Below, in pieces: positions 49,077 to 57,702 of a stretch of 64,000 nucleotides of DNA. Within the stretch, counting starts at the first letter, position 1. Each line of letters begins with the position of its first letter. The notes beneath the pieces are model-generated. The model saw only the letters and a program-made list of their open reading frames with translations, had not been told where the DNA came from and did not search any database. Source of the stretch: Sva-07 sp963747375 (GTDB taxonomy: Bacteria; Actinomycetota; Acidimicrobiia; Acidimicrobiales; Ilumatobacteraceae); NCBI GenBank assembly GCA_963747375.1, contig CAVVFL010000014.1, positions 186,001-250,000 of the forward strand, in the 5' to 3' direction. The position numbers and the translations under genes were made by a program.

Positions 49077-49136
49077 CTCTGCAACAAGGCGGGCGAACCG
49101 TCCACGTGGGTGTCCATCAAGCAGATGGCGGGGTGT

Positions 49137-49164
49137 TGACGCCGGGGGTCTGGCCCCGGCGTCA
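49137..49164. terminator. Palindrome between convergent membrane-protein and dapB genes
   Basis: TGACGCCGGGG and CCCCGGCGTCA form an 11-bp perfect stem around GTCTGG. It lies three bases beyond the dapB stop. It shares its GACGCC-GGGGTC design with the copies at 10.77 and 50.0 kb. Confidence 0.65.
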
Positions 49165-49167
49165 CGG

Positions 49168-49935
49168 TTACAGGAAGGGGTCGAGGGAGCGGCTCAGGCC
49201 GGGGACGGCGGCGATCTTCTTGCAGGCGAGGAGCACGCCGGGCATGAAGCTGTCGCGGTCATAACTGTCCTGGCGGATCGTCAGGGTCTGGCCGGTGGCA
49301 CCGAGAATGACCTCCTGGTGGGCCACCATGCCACGCATCCGCACGGAATGGACTCGGATGCCCGCCGGGGCACTCCCGCCTCTCGCTCCCTCGTAGACGA
49401 GGTCCGTGGTCGGGTCCGGGTCGAAGTCCCCGTTCCTCGCAGCACCCATCCGCTCAGCGGTCTTCACAGCGGTGCCCGATGGGGCGTCGATCTTGCGGTC
49501 GTGGTGCAGCTCGATGATCTCGGCGGTGTCGAAGAACGGCGCCGCCATCTCCGCGAACCGCATCATCAGTACCGCCGAGATCGCGAAGTTCGGGGCGATC
49601 ACACAGTTGGGGCCGCTCTCGCTGCCGAACGTCGATTCGAACAACTCGAAGTCCGCCGGCGTGAATCCGGTCGTGCCCACGACCGCGTGGATGCCGTGCA
49701 TCCCCAACCAGGGCAAGGTGTTGCGCGCTGCGTCGGCGACGGTGAAGTCGACCACGACGTCACATGCCGATTCGGCAAACGCGTGGAGGTGTTCGGACAC
49801 CACGATGCCGTCCACGGTCTCGCCGACACCGAACGGATCGACGGCGGCGGCGAAAACGAGATCGGGGTCAGCGGCGACAGCAGCACAAACGGTTCGACCC
49901 ATTCGTCCTGCTGCTCCGTTGACCCCGACTCTCAT
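49168..49935 (-). CDS. dapB: 4-hydroxy-tetrahydrodipicolinate reductase
   Basis: A 255-residue lysine/DAP pathway reductase. It has the N-terminal nucleotide-binding motif VGVNGAAGRMGRTV, VVDFTVADAARN, VVGTTGFTPADF, the substrate-site motif ELHHDRKIDAPSGTAVKTAE and SFMPGVLLACKKI. ATG 49935 is used. It lies downstream of pnp on the same strand but is separated from it by a palindrome. Confidence 0.95.
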   Translation of the reverse strand: MRVGVNGAAGRMGRTVCAAVAADPDLVFAAAVDPFGVGETVDGIVVSEHLHAFAESACDVVVDFTVADAARNTLPWLGMHGIHAVVGTTGFTPADFELFESTFGSESGPNCVIAPNFAISAVLMMRFAEMAAPFFDTAEIIELHHDRKIDAPSGTAVKTAERMGAARNGDFDPDPTTDLVYEGARGGSAPAGIRVHSVRMRGMVAHQEVILGATGQTLTIRQDSYDRDSFMPGVLLACKKIAAVPGLSRSLDPFL

Positions 49936-49982
49936 GAGTGCAGTCTGGCCGATCCGGTCACGTCGGACCCGATCGGTTCGTC

Positions 49983-50013
49983 GTGACGCCGGGGGTCTGA
50001 CCCCTGGCGTCAC
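49983..50013. terminator. Palindrome after pnp (GGGTC family)
   Basis: GTGACGCCGGGGGTC and GACCCCTGGCGTCAC pair at 14 of 15 positions, with a G-T wobble at the other, around a single T. It begins nine bases after the pnp stop, so it is a probable terminator or RNA-stabilising hairpin. Confidence 0.65.
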
Positions 50014-50022
50014 ACCGAGTGC

Positions 50023-52488
50023 TCAGCGATGCCGACGACGGCCACCGCCGCCGCTGCGCCCGCCACCGTCACCGGTGGGACGCTCCGACTTCGGGCCGAG
50101 GTCGCCGAGTTCGTCGGCGAGCTGGGCGTCGAAGCTGTCCTCGAAGCTGACCTCGACCACGTCGACGCCGCCACCCGAGTTCGACGGAGCGGCCGCCTCG
50201 GAGTCGTTCGAGCGCTCCTTGCGGGGCGCACGCTCACGACGCTCGGACGAGTTCGACTCGCCACCACCGTTGGACGAGGCGCCTTCCTTCACGGCAGGCG
50301 GATCGCCGGCCGGGGTGAGGCTGACCTTGCCCTTGTCGTCGATCTCCTCGACGCGGACCTCGATCTCCTGACCGAGCTCCAGCACGTCTTCCACCGAGTT
50401 GATGCGCTTGCCGCCACCCAGCTTCGAGATGTGGACCAGACCGTCACGGCCGGGCAGGATGTTGACGAACGCACCGAACTTGGTGATGTTCACCACGCGT
50501 CCCATGTACACGGCGCCGAGTTCCGCCTTCGGCGGATCGACGATCGCGAGGATCGCCGCCTTGGCTTCTTCCATGCGCCATGCCTCGACAGCCCCGATGG
50601 TGACGATGCCACGGGCACCGTCGTCGTCGACACCGATGTCGGCTCCGGTCTCCTTCTGGATCGTGTTGATGACCTTGCCCTTCGGGCCGATCACTTCACC
50701 GACCTTGTCGAGCGGAATGTAGATCGTCGAGATCTTCGGTGCGGTCTCGGCAACCTCGTCACGCGACTGCCCGAGGGCGGCATTCATGACCTCGAGGATC
50801 TCGAGCCGGGCCACGCGAGCCTGGGCGAGCGCAGCGGACAACACGTCGGCGGGGATGCCGTCGATCTTGGTGTCGAGCTGCAGCGCAGTGATCGCATCTT
50901 CCGTGCCGGCGACCTTGAAGTCCATGTCGCCGAATGCGTCCTCGGAACCGAGGATGTCGGTCAGCGTGATGTACTTGCCGTCCTCGTAGATGAGGCCCAT
51001 GGCGATGCCGGACACGTGGCTGCGCACCGGAACACCGGCATCCATCAGCGACAGGCTGGAGGCACACACCGACGCCATCGACGTCGAACCGTTCGACGAC
51101 ATGACCTCGGAGACGAGGCGCAGCGTGTACGCGAAGTCTTCCTGGTTCGGGATGACCGGCAGGACCGCACGGGCTGCGAGCGCACCGTGGCCGATCTCGC
51201 GGCGCTTCGGCGAACCGACACGGCCGGTTTCACCATTCGCCCACGGCGGCATGTTGTAGTGGTGCAGGTAGCGCTTGGTGTCGTTCGGCGACAGCGAGTC
51301 GATCATCTGGTTCATGCGGGGCATCGCCATGGTCAACACACTCATGACCTGGGTCTCGCCACGCTGGAACAGCGCCGAACCGTGAGCGGTCGGCAGAACG
51401 CCGACTTCCGCGGAGATCGGGCGCAGATCGGCGACACCGCGACCGTCCATGCGGACGCCCTCGTTGACGACGCGGGCACGCATCAGCTTCTTGTTCAGCG
51501 AGCGGACGGCCTCTTTGACCATGCCGTTCTGCCCGGCGAACTCGCCGGGAGCGTCCTTGGTGCCGCACAGTTCGGCGATGATCTCGGCCGTGACGGCGTC
51601 GGTCGCTTCGTTGCGCTCGGACTTGTTGGCGATGGTGATGACCGGGGCGAGCTTGTCGCTGCCGGCCTTCTCGACGGCGGCGAAGATCTCCGGGGTGTAG
51701 TCGAGGACCGGGGTCCACTTCATCGGGGTGATCGGGCCGTTGGTGGCGATCACGGATGCGACCAGCTGACGCTGCAGCGCGATCGACTCCTTGATCCACA
51801 CCTTGCAGGCGTCGAGGCCGTCGGCGAGGACTTCCTCGGTGACCTTCTTGGCACCGTCTTCGTAGTAGTAGAACGCGTTCTCGGAACCGCCGGCCTCGAC
51901 CATCATGACGGCGACGTCGCCGTTGTCGAGCTCACGCCCGGCGATGACCAGTTCGAAGGTGCCGGCTTCGGCCTCTTCGTAGGTGGGGTGCGGAATCCAC
52001 TCGCCGTCGACGCTGTAGGCCATGCGGATCGAGCCGATCGGGCCTTCGAACGGGATGCCCGAGATCATCAGCGCAGCCGAGGCGGCGTTGATGGAGAGCA
52101 CGTCGTGCGGGTTGTGCTGGTCGGCGCCGAGCACGGTCGTCACGACCTGGGTCTCGTTGCGGAAACCGTCGGGGAACGACGGGCGCAGCGGCCGGTCGGT
52201 CAGACGGCAGGTGAGGATGGCGTCCTCGGTGGGACGTCCTTCACGTCGGAAGAACGAGCCGGGGATCTTGCCGGCGGCGTACGCCCGCTCCTCGACGTCG
52301 ACCGTCAACGGGAAGAAGTCGACGCCGTCACGCACGCTCTTGGCGGCGTTGGCGGTGGTGAGGACCTTCGTTCCGCCGATCGATGCCACGACGGCACCCA
52401 TCGACTGGGGGGCAAACTTGCCCGTCTCGAAGGTCAGGGTCTTGTCGGTTCCGGACACAGGTCCGGACACGATGATGGGGTCAGCCAC
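50023..52488 (-). CDS. pnp: Polyribonucleotide nucleotidyltransferase (PNPase)
   Basis: An 821-residue phosphorolytic 3'-5' exoribonuclease. Two RNase PH-like domains are present (FETGKFAPQSMGAVVASIGG; FFRREGRPTEDAILTCRLTDRPLRPSF in the first; RMDGRGVADLRPISAEVGVLP and SLLDAGVP-like SSLSLMDAGVPV in the second). A KH domain (DKVGEVIGPKGKVINTI) and an S1 domain (MGRVVNITKFGAFVNILPG) follow, then an acidic tail. GTG 52488 has AAAGGAG at the right distance, and the extra upstream GTG at 52509 is rejected. It is the degradosome core enzyme. Confidence 0.96.
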   Translation of the reverse strand: MADPIIVSGPVSGTDKTLTFETGKFAPQSMGAVVASIGGTKVLTTANAAKSVRDGVDFFPLTVDVEERAYAAGKIPGSFFRREGRPTEDAILTCRLTDRPLRPSFPDGFRNETQVVTTVLGADQHNPHDVLSINAASAALMISGIPFEGPIGSIRMAYSVDGEWIPHPTYEEAEAGTFELVIAGRELDNGDVAVMMVEAGGSENAFYYYEDGAKKVTEEVLADGLDACKVWIKESIALQRQLVASVIATNGPITPMKWTPVLDYTPEIFAAVEKAGSDKLAPVITIANKSERNEATDAVTAEIIAELCGTKDAPGEFAGQNGMVKEAVRSLNKKLMRARVVNEGVRMDGRGVADLRPISAEVGVLPTAHGSALFQRGETQVMSVLTMAMPRMNQMIDSLSPNDTKRYLHHYNMPPWANGETGRVGSPKRREIGHGALAARAVLPVIPNQEDFAYTLRLVSEVMSSNGSTSMASVCASSLSLMDAGVPVRSHVSGIAMGLIYEDGKYITLTDILGSEDAFGDMDFKVAGTEDAITALQLDTKIDGIPADVLSAALAQARVARLEILEVMNAALGQSRDEVAETAPKISTIYIPLDKVGEVIGPKGKVINTIQKETGADIGVDDDGARGIVTIGAVEAWRMEEAKAAILAIVDPPKAELGAVYMGRVVNITKFGAFVNILPGRDGLVHISKLGGGKRINSVEDVLELGQEIEVRVEEIDDKGKVSLTPAGDPPAVKEGASSNGGGESNSSERRERAPRKERSNDSEAAAPSNSGGGVDVVEVSFEDSFDAQLADELGDLGPKSERPTGDGGGRSGGGGRRRHR

Positions 52489-52737
52489 AAGGGCTCCTTT
52501 CGCGTGCACTCCCCCTCGGGAGTGCGCCTCTGGAGCGATTGGCCGGTTCCCAGTTGGTCAACCCGACATCTCCTGCACCGTCGGAAACGTGCAGAGTTCG
52601 GATTCAGCAACCGGCAACCGACAACGGATCGCTCATGTTGCGGAGCCAGACGTTCCGGCTCCGAGGATGCATCCTACCGTTCCCGAACGCCCGTCGGGCG
52701 TGATGGTGCCCTTTGTCGTCGGGACCTGCCGGTTCTG
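52489..52737. other. Divergent leader region of pnp and the HTH gene
   Basis: Holds the pnp ribosome-binding site and presumably a pnp leader. No structured leader or riboswitch is recognised by eye. A near-tandem CAACCGGCAACCGACAACGG stretch occurs at about 52610-52630. Confidence 0.4.
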
Positions 52738-52749
52738 AAGGAATTCCTT
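52738..52749. promoter_or_regulatory. 12-bp palindrome overlapping a TTGACA element
   Basis: AAGGAATTCCTT is a perfect palindrome. It runs into TTGACA at 52748-52753, a match to a -35 element, upstream of the ArsR-type gene. A second spaced repeat, CCTGAA...TTCAGG (52775-52802), follows. Together they suggest an autoregulated promoter. Confidence 0.4.
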
Positions 52750-52783
52750 GACATCGCGCCACGCGGTGACTCATCCTGAATAT

Positions 52784-53272
52784 GTGAAAGATGTCCTTCA
52801 GGTATCGGTCGCGTCGGAGCGCCGCATCATCGACGACGTCGACGCCATGCGGGCGCTCGCTCACCCCGACCGACTTGCGATCCTGCGGTTCCTGCTGTCA
52901 GCGCCGTTTCGGACCGCGACCGAGTGCGCCGCCGAGATCGGCTCCACACCGTCTGCGTGCAGCTACCACCTCCGCGAACTCGAGCGATTCGGATACGTCG
53001 AGCGCGCCGAGTCCGAGACCGGCGACGGGCGCGTGCGTCCGTGGCGAGCTGCCGCCATCGGGTTCTCGGTCGGCCGAGACCGTTCCGACACATCGCCGGC
53101 CACGCGGGCGGCTCGGAACGCGATCAGCCGCGCCGAGCTGGCTGACAACGCTCGGCTGATCGAACGGCGGAACAAATCGCGGCACGTCGACCACAGGCGT
53201 GGACGCGTCACGAGACCACGCAACGAATGCGCGGCACGTCGACCACAGGCGTGGACAGGGTCACGGCACTGA
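52784..53272 (+). CDS. ArsR-like winged-helix transcriptional regulator, C-terminus looks replaced
   Basis: The N-terminal half is a clear winged helix-turn-helix: MRALAHPDRLAILRFLL, then TECAAEIGSTPSACSYHLRELERFGYVERAE and VRPWRAAAIGFSVG. It continues to RAELADNARLIER, as in the HTH family that has a longer C-terminal domain. After about 53165 the reading becomes a basic, low-quality tail across a 27-bp direct repeat, so the C-terminus is probably truncated or rearranged. The start is uncertain: GTG 52784, GTG 52766 and ATG 52847 are all possible. Confidence 0.6.
   Translation: MKDVLQVSVASERRIIDDVDAMRALAHPDRLAILRFLLSAPFRTATECAAEIGSTPSACSYHLRELERFGYVERAESETGDGRVRPWRAAAIGFSVGRDRSDTSPATRAARNAISRAELADNARLIERRNKSRHVDHRRGRVTRPRNECAARRPQAWTGSRH
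53178..53256. repeat. 27-bp direct repeat, period 52
   Basis: Copies at 53178-53204 and 53230-53256 are identical (each starts CGCGGCACGTCGACC). A 25-base spacer separates them, and GTCACG follows shortly after each copy. It sits at the broken-looking 3' end of the HTH gene. Confidence 0.85.
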
Positions 53273-53428
53273 CCGGACTCGTCGTCGACCTGGGCGACGC
53301 GGCAGCACCGGCGAAACCCTCAATTCGAGTCGGGATCAGTTGGTTCGAGGGCAAGGCGCGCAGCGACGACGCTGACTCGGGTCAGCGAGGAGCCTGCGGA
53401 ACGCAGCGATCGGGCGAACTGGCCCGCC
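53257..53428. other. Region downstream of rpsO and the HTH gene
   Basis: Convergent 3' region. No gene, tRNA or strong terminator hairpin is recognised. Confidence 0.35.
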
Positions 53429-53707
53429 TCAGCGGCGGAGGCCCTGGTCGGCGATGATGGTGCGGTAGCGCTCGACGTCGATCGCCTTGACGTAGTCGAG
53501 CATGCGACGGCGACGGCCGACGAGCATCAGGAGGCCACGACGGCTGTGGTGGTCCTTCTTGTGGACCTTGAGGTGCTCGGTGAGGTGTGTGATGCGCTCG
53601 GTGAGCAGTGCGATCTGCACCTCCGGCGAGCCGGTGTCGGTCTCGTGGGTGCGGTACTTCTCGATCGTCGCCGCAGTGTTCGGGGTCGTGTCGGCCAGTT
53701 CAGCCAT
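53429..53707 (-). CDS. rpsO: 30S ribosomal protein S15
   Basis: 92 residues with the family core HETDTGSPEVQIALLTERI, THLTEHLKVHKKDHHSRRGLLMLVGRRRRMLDYV and the ending RYRTIIADQGLRR. It binds 16S rRNA and bridges to the large subunit. ATG 53707 is preceded by GAAGGCGA; the long frame to 53830 is not coding. It is usually next to pnp; here the HTH gene and repeat lie between. Confidence 0.96.
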   Translation of the reverse strand: MAELADTTPNTAATIEKYRTHETDTGSPEVQIALLTERITHLTEHLKVHKKDHHSRRGLLMLVGRRRRMLDYVKAIDVERYRTIIADQGLRR

Positions 53708-53904
53708 GATGTGTCGCCTTCGCAGTGATGCCACCGAATCGACCGGCAGCGGGTGGAGGTCGCACCACGCTCCGGACGGAGTGTGCTGCATCGCGACCGC
53801 GCCGGAAGTTCCAGCCCGAACGGACGTCACAATGCTACGGCGCCCCGGTCACGGTCACAACGGGAGCATTCGCCCGACGAGACACATGGGTACGCTCGCT
53901 CGTC

Positions 53905-54669
53905 GTGCCACCCCGGATCGAGCTGCGCGACGTCTCGAAGTCGTTCGGGACCCTCGACGCCCTCGCACCGGTCAGCTTCGACGTTGCCGAAGGCGAGACC
54001 GTGACCCTCCTCGGGCCGTCGGGCTGCGGCAAGACCACGTTGCTGCGACTGATCGCCGGGCTGGAGACGCCGACGTCGGGAGAGATCGTCGTCAACGGGA
54101 TGACGCCGAGAGAAGCTCGACGACACAAGCAGATCGGGTTCATCCCGCAGGCTCCAGCGCTCTTGCCGTGGCGGACCGTCGAGGCCAATGCCCGACTGCT
54201 GCTCGACATCAACCGATCGGCCTCCCCCACCACGCTCAGCACCTCGGTGACCGACCTGCTGCACGAGGTCGGCCTCGGCGACTTCCTCGATGCCTACCCG
54301 CATGAACTCTCCGGTGGCATGCAGCAGCGGGTCGGCCTCGTGCGGGCCTTCGCGCTCGACGCCCCCATCCTGCTGATGGACGAACCATTCGCAGCACTCG
54401 ACGAGATGACCCGAACCGACATGCGTCACCTGCTGGGGCGGCTTCGCGAACCGCTCGGAACGACCGTGGTGTTCGTCACCCACTCGATTCCGGAGGCGAC
54501 GTTCCTCTCCGATCGCGTGGCGGTGATGTCGGCCCGCCCGGGCCGGGTCACCGACGACCTCACGATCGATCTCGCCCATCCCCGAACCCCCGACATCGAG
54601 GACACCGAGGCGTTCTTCCACGTGACCACACGACTGCGAAGTGCACTCGGCGCAGGGATGGATCGATGA
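53905..54669 (+). CDS. ABC transporter ATP-binding protein, nitrate/taurine/Thi5 type
   Basis: A 254-residue SsuB/TauB-like ATPase: Walker A GPSGCGKTTLLRL, Q-loop IPQAPALLPWRTV, signature LSGGMQQRVGLVRAFAL, Walker B ILLMDEPFAALDEMTR and H-loop FVTHSIPEATFLSDRV. GTG 53905 is the likely start. The stop overlaps the permease start as ATGA. It is the first gene of an importer operon divergent from rpsO. Confidence 0.92.
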   Translation: MPPRIELRDVSKSFGTLDALAPVSFDVAEGETVTLLGPSGCGKTTLLRLIAGLETPTSGEIVVNGMTPREARRHKQIGFIPQAPALLPWRTVEANARLLLDINRSASPTTLSTSVTDLLHEVGLGDFLDAYPHELSGGMQQRVGLVRAFALDAPILLMDEPFAALDEMTRTDMRHLLGRLREPLGTTVVFVTHSIPEATFLSDRVAVMSARPGRVTDDLTIDLAHPRTPDIEDTEAFFHVTTRLRSALGAGMDR

Positions 54670-55430
54670 AGCCCGGTGTCCGGCGAATCGTGGCACCGAT
54701 CGTCGGCATCGTGTTGTTCGCCGTGTTCTGGGAGCTGCTCGTCAAGTTTTTCGACATCCGACGATTCGTCCTGCTCCCGCCGTCGTCGATCATCGACACG
54801 CTCACGGCGAACCCCGCTTTCTACCTGGAGAACGCACTGGTCACCGCCCGTCACATGCTCATCGGGCTGGCGATCTCGCTGGTCTGCGCAGTCGTCGTCG
54901 GGTCGATCATGGCGGCATCGCGATTCATCGAGGAAGCCGCGCAGCCGGTGCTCGTCCTCGTGCTCGTCACGCCGTGGGTCGCCTACATCACCTCCGTCGT
55001 GCTCTGGCTCAACGGCGGAGACCCCACGATCTACTTCATGGTGGCCTTCACCGCGTTCCCGGTCTTCACCTTCGGCGTCGTCGGCGGGATGAAGTCCGCC
55101 GACCCGGCCGCGCGAGAGCTGCTCGCGAGTGTCGATGCCCGGCCCTGGGAGGTGCTGTGGCGGCTCCGACTCCCCTCGGCGCTGCCGTCGATCTTCACGA
55201 CCGCTCGCTTCGCCGTCGGACTGGGTCTCGCAGCCGCCTACTTCAGCGAGGGGTCGGCGCTCACCACCGCAGGTCTGGGCGCCATCGGTCGTCGTGCCGC
55301 ATCGTTCAACGACGCCGAGACACTCTGGACGACGATCGTCTGCTCGGCCCTGCTCGGCATCGCCGGACTCACCATGGTGTCGGTGCTGGAACGCATCCTG
55401 TTGAAGTGGCACGTCTCGCAACGCACCTGA
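54666..55430 (+). CDS. ABC transporter permease, nitrate/taurine/Thi5 type
   Basis: A 254-residue, roughly six-helix BPD_transp_1 permease. It has HMLIGLAISLVCAVVVGSIMA, the EAA-like loop ELLASVDARPWEVLWRLRLPSALPSIFTTAR and a final amphipathic tail. Typical of SsuC/TauC/ThiX permeases. It is coupled to the ATPase gene and followed by the binding protein after 85 bases. Confidence 0.92.
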   Translation: MKPGVRRIVAPIVGIVLFAVFWELLVKFFDIRRFVLLPPSSIIDTLTANPAFYLENALVTARHMLIGLAISLVCAVVVGSIMAASRFIEEAAQPVLVLVLVTPWVAYITSVVLWLNGGDPTIYFMVAFTAFPVFTFGVVGGMKSADPAARELLASVDARPWEVLWRLRLPSALPSIFTTARFAVGLGLAAAYFSEGSALTTAGLGAIGRRAASFNDAETLWTTIVCSALLGIAGLTMVSVLERILLKWHVSQRT

Positions 55431-55515
55431 GTGAGCGAGTCCGGCCGAGCGAGGGCATCATGAACAGGTTCGCGCCGGCAGCTGCGTGGCTCGACCCCCA
55501 ACGACAGGAATCTCG

Positions 55516-56670
55516 ATGAACCTTCGCAACGTCACTGCTCTCGCCGTCTGCACCGCCGCGCTCCTCGCTGCTTGCTCGAGCGACGGCGACACCACCGGCT
55601 CCGACACGACGACAGGCGCCACATCGGCAACCACCGACAGCGGCACCGAGGTCGTCGCCGGCGAAGCATTCCCCGAGGATCGCTGCGCGGCCAATCAGGC
55701 CGCCGGAACGATCACGTACTTGACCGGGTTCGACTTCGCGGCGACCGCCTCGATCGTCGACGTGCTCGTCGCCGACGAGAAGGGCTACTACGACGCCATG
55801 TGCCTCGACGTCGAGGTGACGCCGAGTTTCTCGACCGCGAACTACCCCCTCATCGCCGAAAACGACGCCCAGTTCGCCTCGGGCGGATCCTTCAGCGAGG
55901 TCGCATCGTTCTCCGCGGCCAACGACGCCGAGCTCGTCGTCGTCGCGGTCGAGGGCCCGACCGCGATCGATTCGCTGATCGTCAAGCCCGGCGTTGCGAC
56001 CGAACTCGCCGATCTCGACGGCACGACGATCGGTGTCAAGGGCAAGCTCCCGCCGAGCGTCGCCGCCATGATGGCGCAAGCAGGGCTGATCGAGGGCGAG
56101 AACTTCGACACGGTCCTCCTCGACGGCTTCGACCCGGTGCAGCACATCGCCATCGAGTCGATCGTCGGATTTCCCGGATACAAGAGCAACGAACCCGGAC
56201 AACTCGAGCGCGCCGGTATCGAGTTCGACCTGTTCGATCCCATCGACTACGACATCCCCGGATCGTTCGGCGTGATCTACACGAACCGGCAGTTCGTCGA
56301 CGAACACCCGACCGCGGCCGAGGACTTCATCCGCGCCACGATGCTCGGTCTGAACGATGCCATCGCTGATCCCGAGGCGGCCGCGGCCATCGCCGTCGAT
56401 CGGATCAATGCGGGAGGCAACCCCAACTTCCTGTCGCCCGAGGGTGAGACGTTCCGCTGGACGACCGATGCCGCACTCATCTCGTCGCTCACGGCATCGG
56501 GAACCGGGTACGGCGTGCCGCAGTCGGGCGCGCTGCAGGACGAACTCGACACGTACGCCGAGGTCGGCCTCTTCGGTGATGCCGGCGCACCGGATGCCAA
56601 CGCACTGCTCGGAGACGACATGATCGTGCGCATCTACTCCGCCGACGGCCAGGTCATCTGGCCGGGTTGA
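55516..56670 (+). CDS. ABC transporter substrate-binding lipoprotein, Thi5/NMT1-like
   Basis: A 384-residue binding protein. It has the lipobox LLAAC at Cys 20, a Ser/Thr-rich tether, and an NMT1/Thi5-like fold with DVLVADEKGYYDAMCLDVEV, NDAQFASGGSFSEV, DGTTIGVKGKLPPSVAAMM and FGVIYTNRQFVDEHP. Relatives bind thiamine pyrimidine precursors, riboflavin, nitrate or sulfonates. Its position opposite ribF makes a vitamin or precursor ligand thinkable, but nothing in the sequence proves it. Confidence 0.88.
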   Translation: MNLRNVTALAVCTAALLAACSSDGDTTGSDTTTGATSATTDSGTEVVAGEAFPEDRCAANQAAGTITYLTGFDFAATASIVDVLVADEKGYYDAMCLDVEVTPSFSTANYPLIAENDAQFASGGSFSEVASFSAANDAELVVVAVEGPTAIDSLIVKPGVATELADLDGTTIGVKGKLPPSVAAMMAQAGLIEGENFDTVLLDGFDPVQHIAIESIVGFPGYKSNEPGQLERAGIEFDLFDPIDYDIPGSFGVIYTNRQFVDEHPTAAEDFIRATMLGLNDAIADPEAAAAIAVDRINAGGNPNFLSPEGETFRWTTDAALISSLTASGTGYGVPQSGALQDELDTYAEVGLFGDAGAPDANALLGDDMIVRIYSADGQVIWPG

Positions 56671-56710
56671 CCTGCTGCCGCCGCGAGAGGTCGCGCCCCA
56701 CGCCCCGTCG

Positions 56711-57655
56711 TCAGGTGTCGAGGAGTTGGCGGGCGTGGTCGATGTCGTGGCTGAGCTGTGTGATCAGCGCGTCGACGCCATCGAACTTGCGCTCGCTTCG
56801 CAGGAAGTTCGTGAAGCGAACCTCGGCTGGCTCGCCATAGAGGTCGACGTCGGCGTCGAGCAGGTGCGCTTCGAGCAGTGAGGCGTCGGCGTGCTCGTAG
56901 AACGTCGGGCGGCGCCCGAGGTTGATCGCGCAGGCGTGAACGTCGCCGTTCGGTCGTTCGTACCACCCGGCGTACACGCCATCGGCGGGCATGCACATCC
57001 CGTTCGGCACACCGACGTTCGCCGTCGGAAATCCGAGCAGGCGACCGCGCTGGTCGCCCTCGAACACGGTGCCGCGGACCTCGTAGGGATGTCCGAGCAT
57101 CGCATTCGCCCGGGCGATGTCGCCACCGGCGAGGGCCCGACGGATCGCCGTGCTGCTCACGGGCTCGTCGACACCGTCTCGACGTGGGATCAGCTCGATC
57201 GGCTCCACGTCGAAGCCGCTCTCGGCACCGAGCTTGCGCAGCAGATCGACGTTGCCATCGCGATGGCGCCCGAAGTGGAAGTCCTCCCCGACCACGATGA
57301 CCCGGGTCTTGAGGCAACGCACCAGCACCCTGTCGACGAAGCGCTCGGGGCTCTCCGCCGCCTGGGCCTCGTCGAACGGCACGACCACCACTGCGTCGAT
57401 GCCCGTCGCTTCCAACAGTTCGAGCTTCTGGTCCGGGCTGGTCAACAGTTTTGGCGCCGACTCCGGACGGACCACGCTGGCCGGATGTCGATCGAACGTG
57501 ACGACGACCGACTTGGCGCCGAGCTCATCGGAGCGACGTCGAACCTGATCGATCACCGCTCGATGGCCGAGGTGAACACCGTCGTAGGCGCCGATCGTGA
57601 TCACCGATCGGGCATCACCCCATGAGCAGTGTTCCAGGTCGGTCACGACGAGCAC
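56711..57655 (-). CDS. ribF: Bifunctional riboflavin kinase/FAD synthetase
   Basis: A 314-residue enzyme making FMN and then FAD. The N-terminal nucleotidyltransferase domain has ITIGAYDGVHLGHRAVI and VVGEDFHFGRHRDGN. The C-terminal flavokinase domain has GRLLGFPTANVGVPNG and ACAINLGRRPTF. The first start is GTG 57655, with GTG 57646 an alternative. It follows truB by 47 bases in the usual truB-ribF order. Confidence 0.95.
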   Translation of the reverse strand: MLVVTDLEHCSWGDARSVITIGAYDGVHLGHRAVIDQVRRRSDELGAKSVVVTFDRHPASVVRPESAPKLLTSPDQKLELLEATGIDAVVVVPFDEAQAAESPERFVDRVLVRCLKTRVIVVGEDFHFGRHRDGNVDLLRKLGAESGFDVEPIELIPRRDGVDEPVSSTAIRRALAGGDIARANAMLGHPYEVRGTVFEGDQRGRLLGFPTANVGVPNGMCMPADGVYAGWYERPNGDVHACAINLGRRPTFYEHADASLLEAHLLDADVDLYGEPAEVRFTNFLRSERKFDGVDALITQLSHDIDHARQLLDT

Positions 57656-57702
57656 GCCGCAACGCTAGCGGCCGTGAGCGGCGTGGCCCAGTGCGGGCGG
57701 AA

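Noticed and set aside
50029..52779. A 916-residue open frame on the plus strand opposite pnp
   Set aside because: It is an antisense shadow of a strongly conserved gene in high-GC DNA, with no recognisable domain.
53708..53904. FMN or TPP riboswitch before the ABC importer near ribF
   Set aside because: The conserved core sequences of those riboswitches are not visible here or upstream of ribF.
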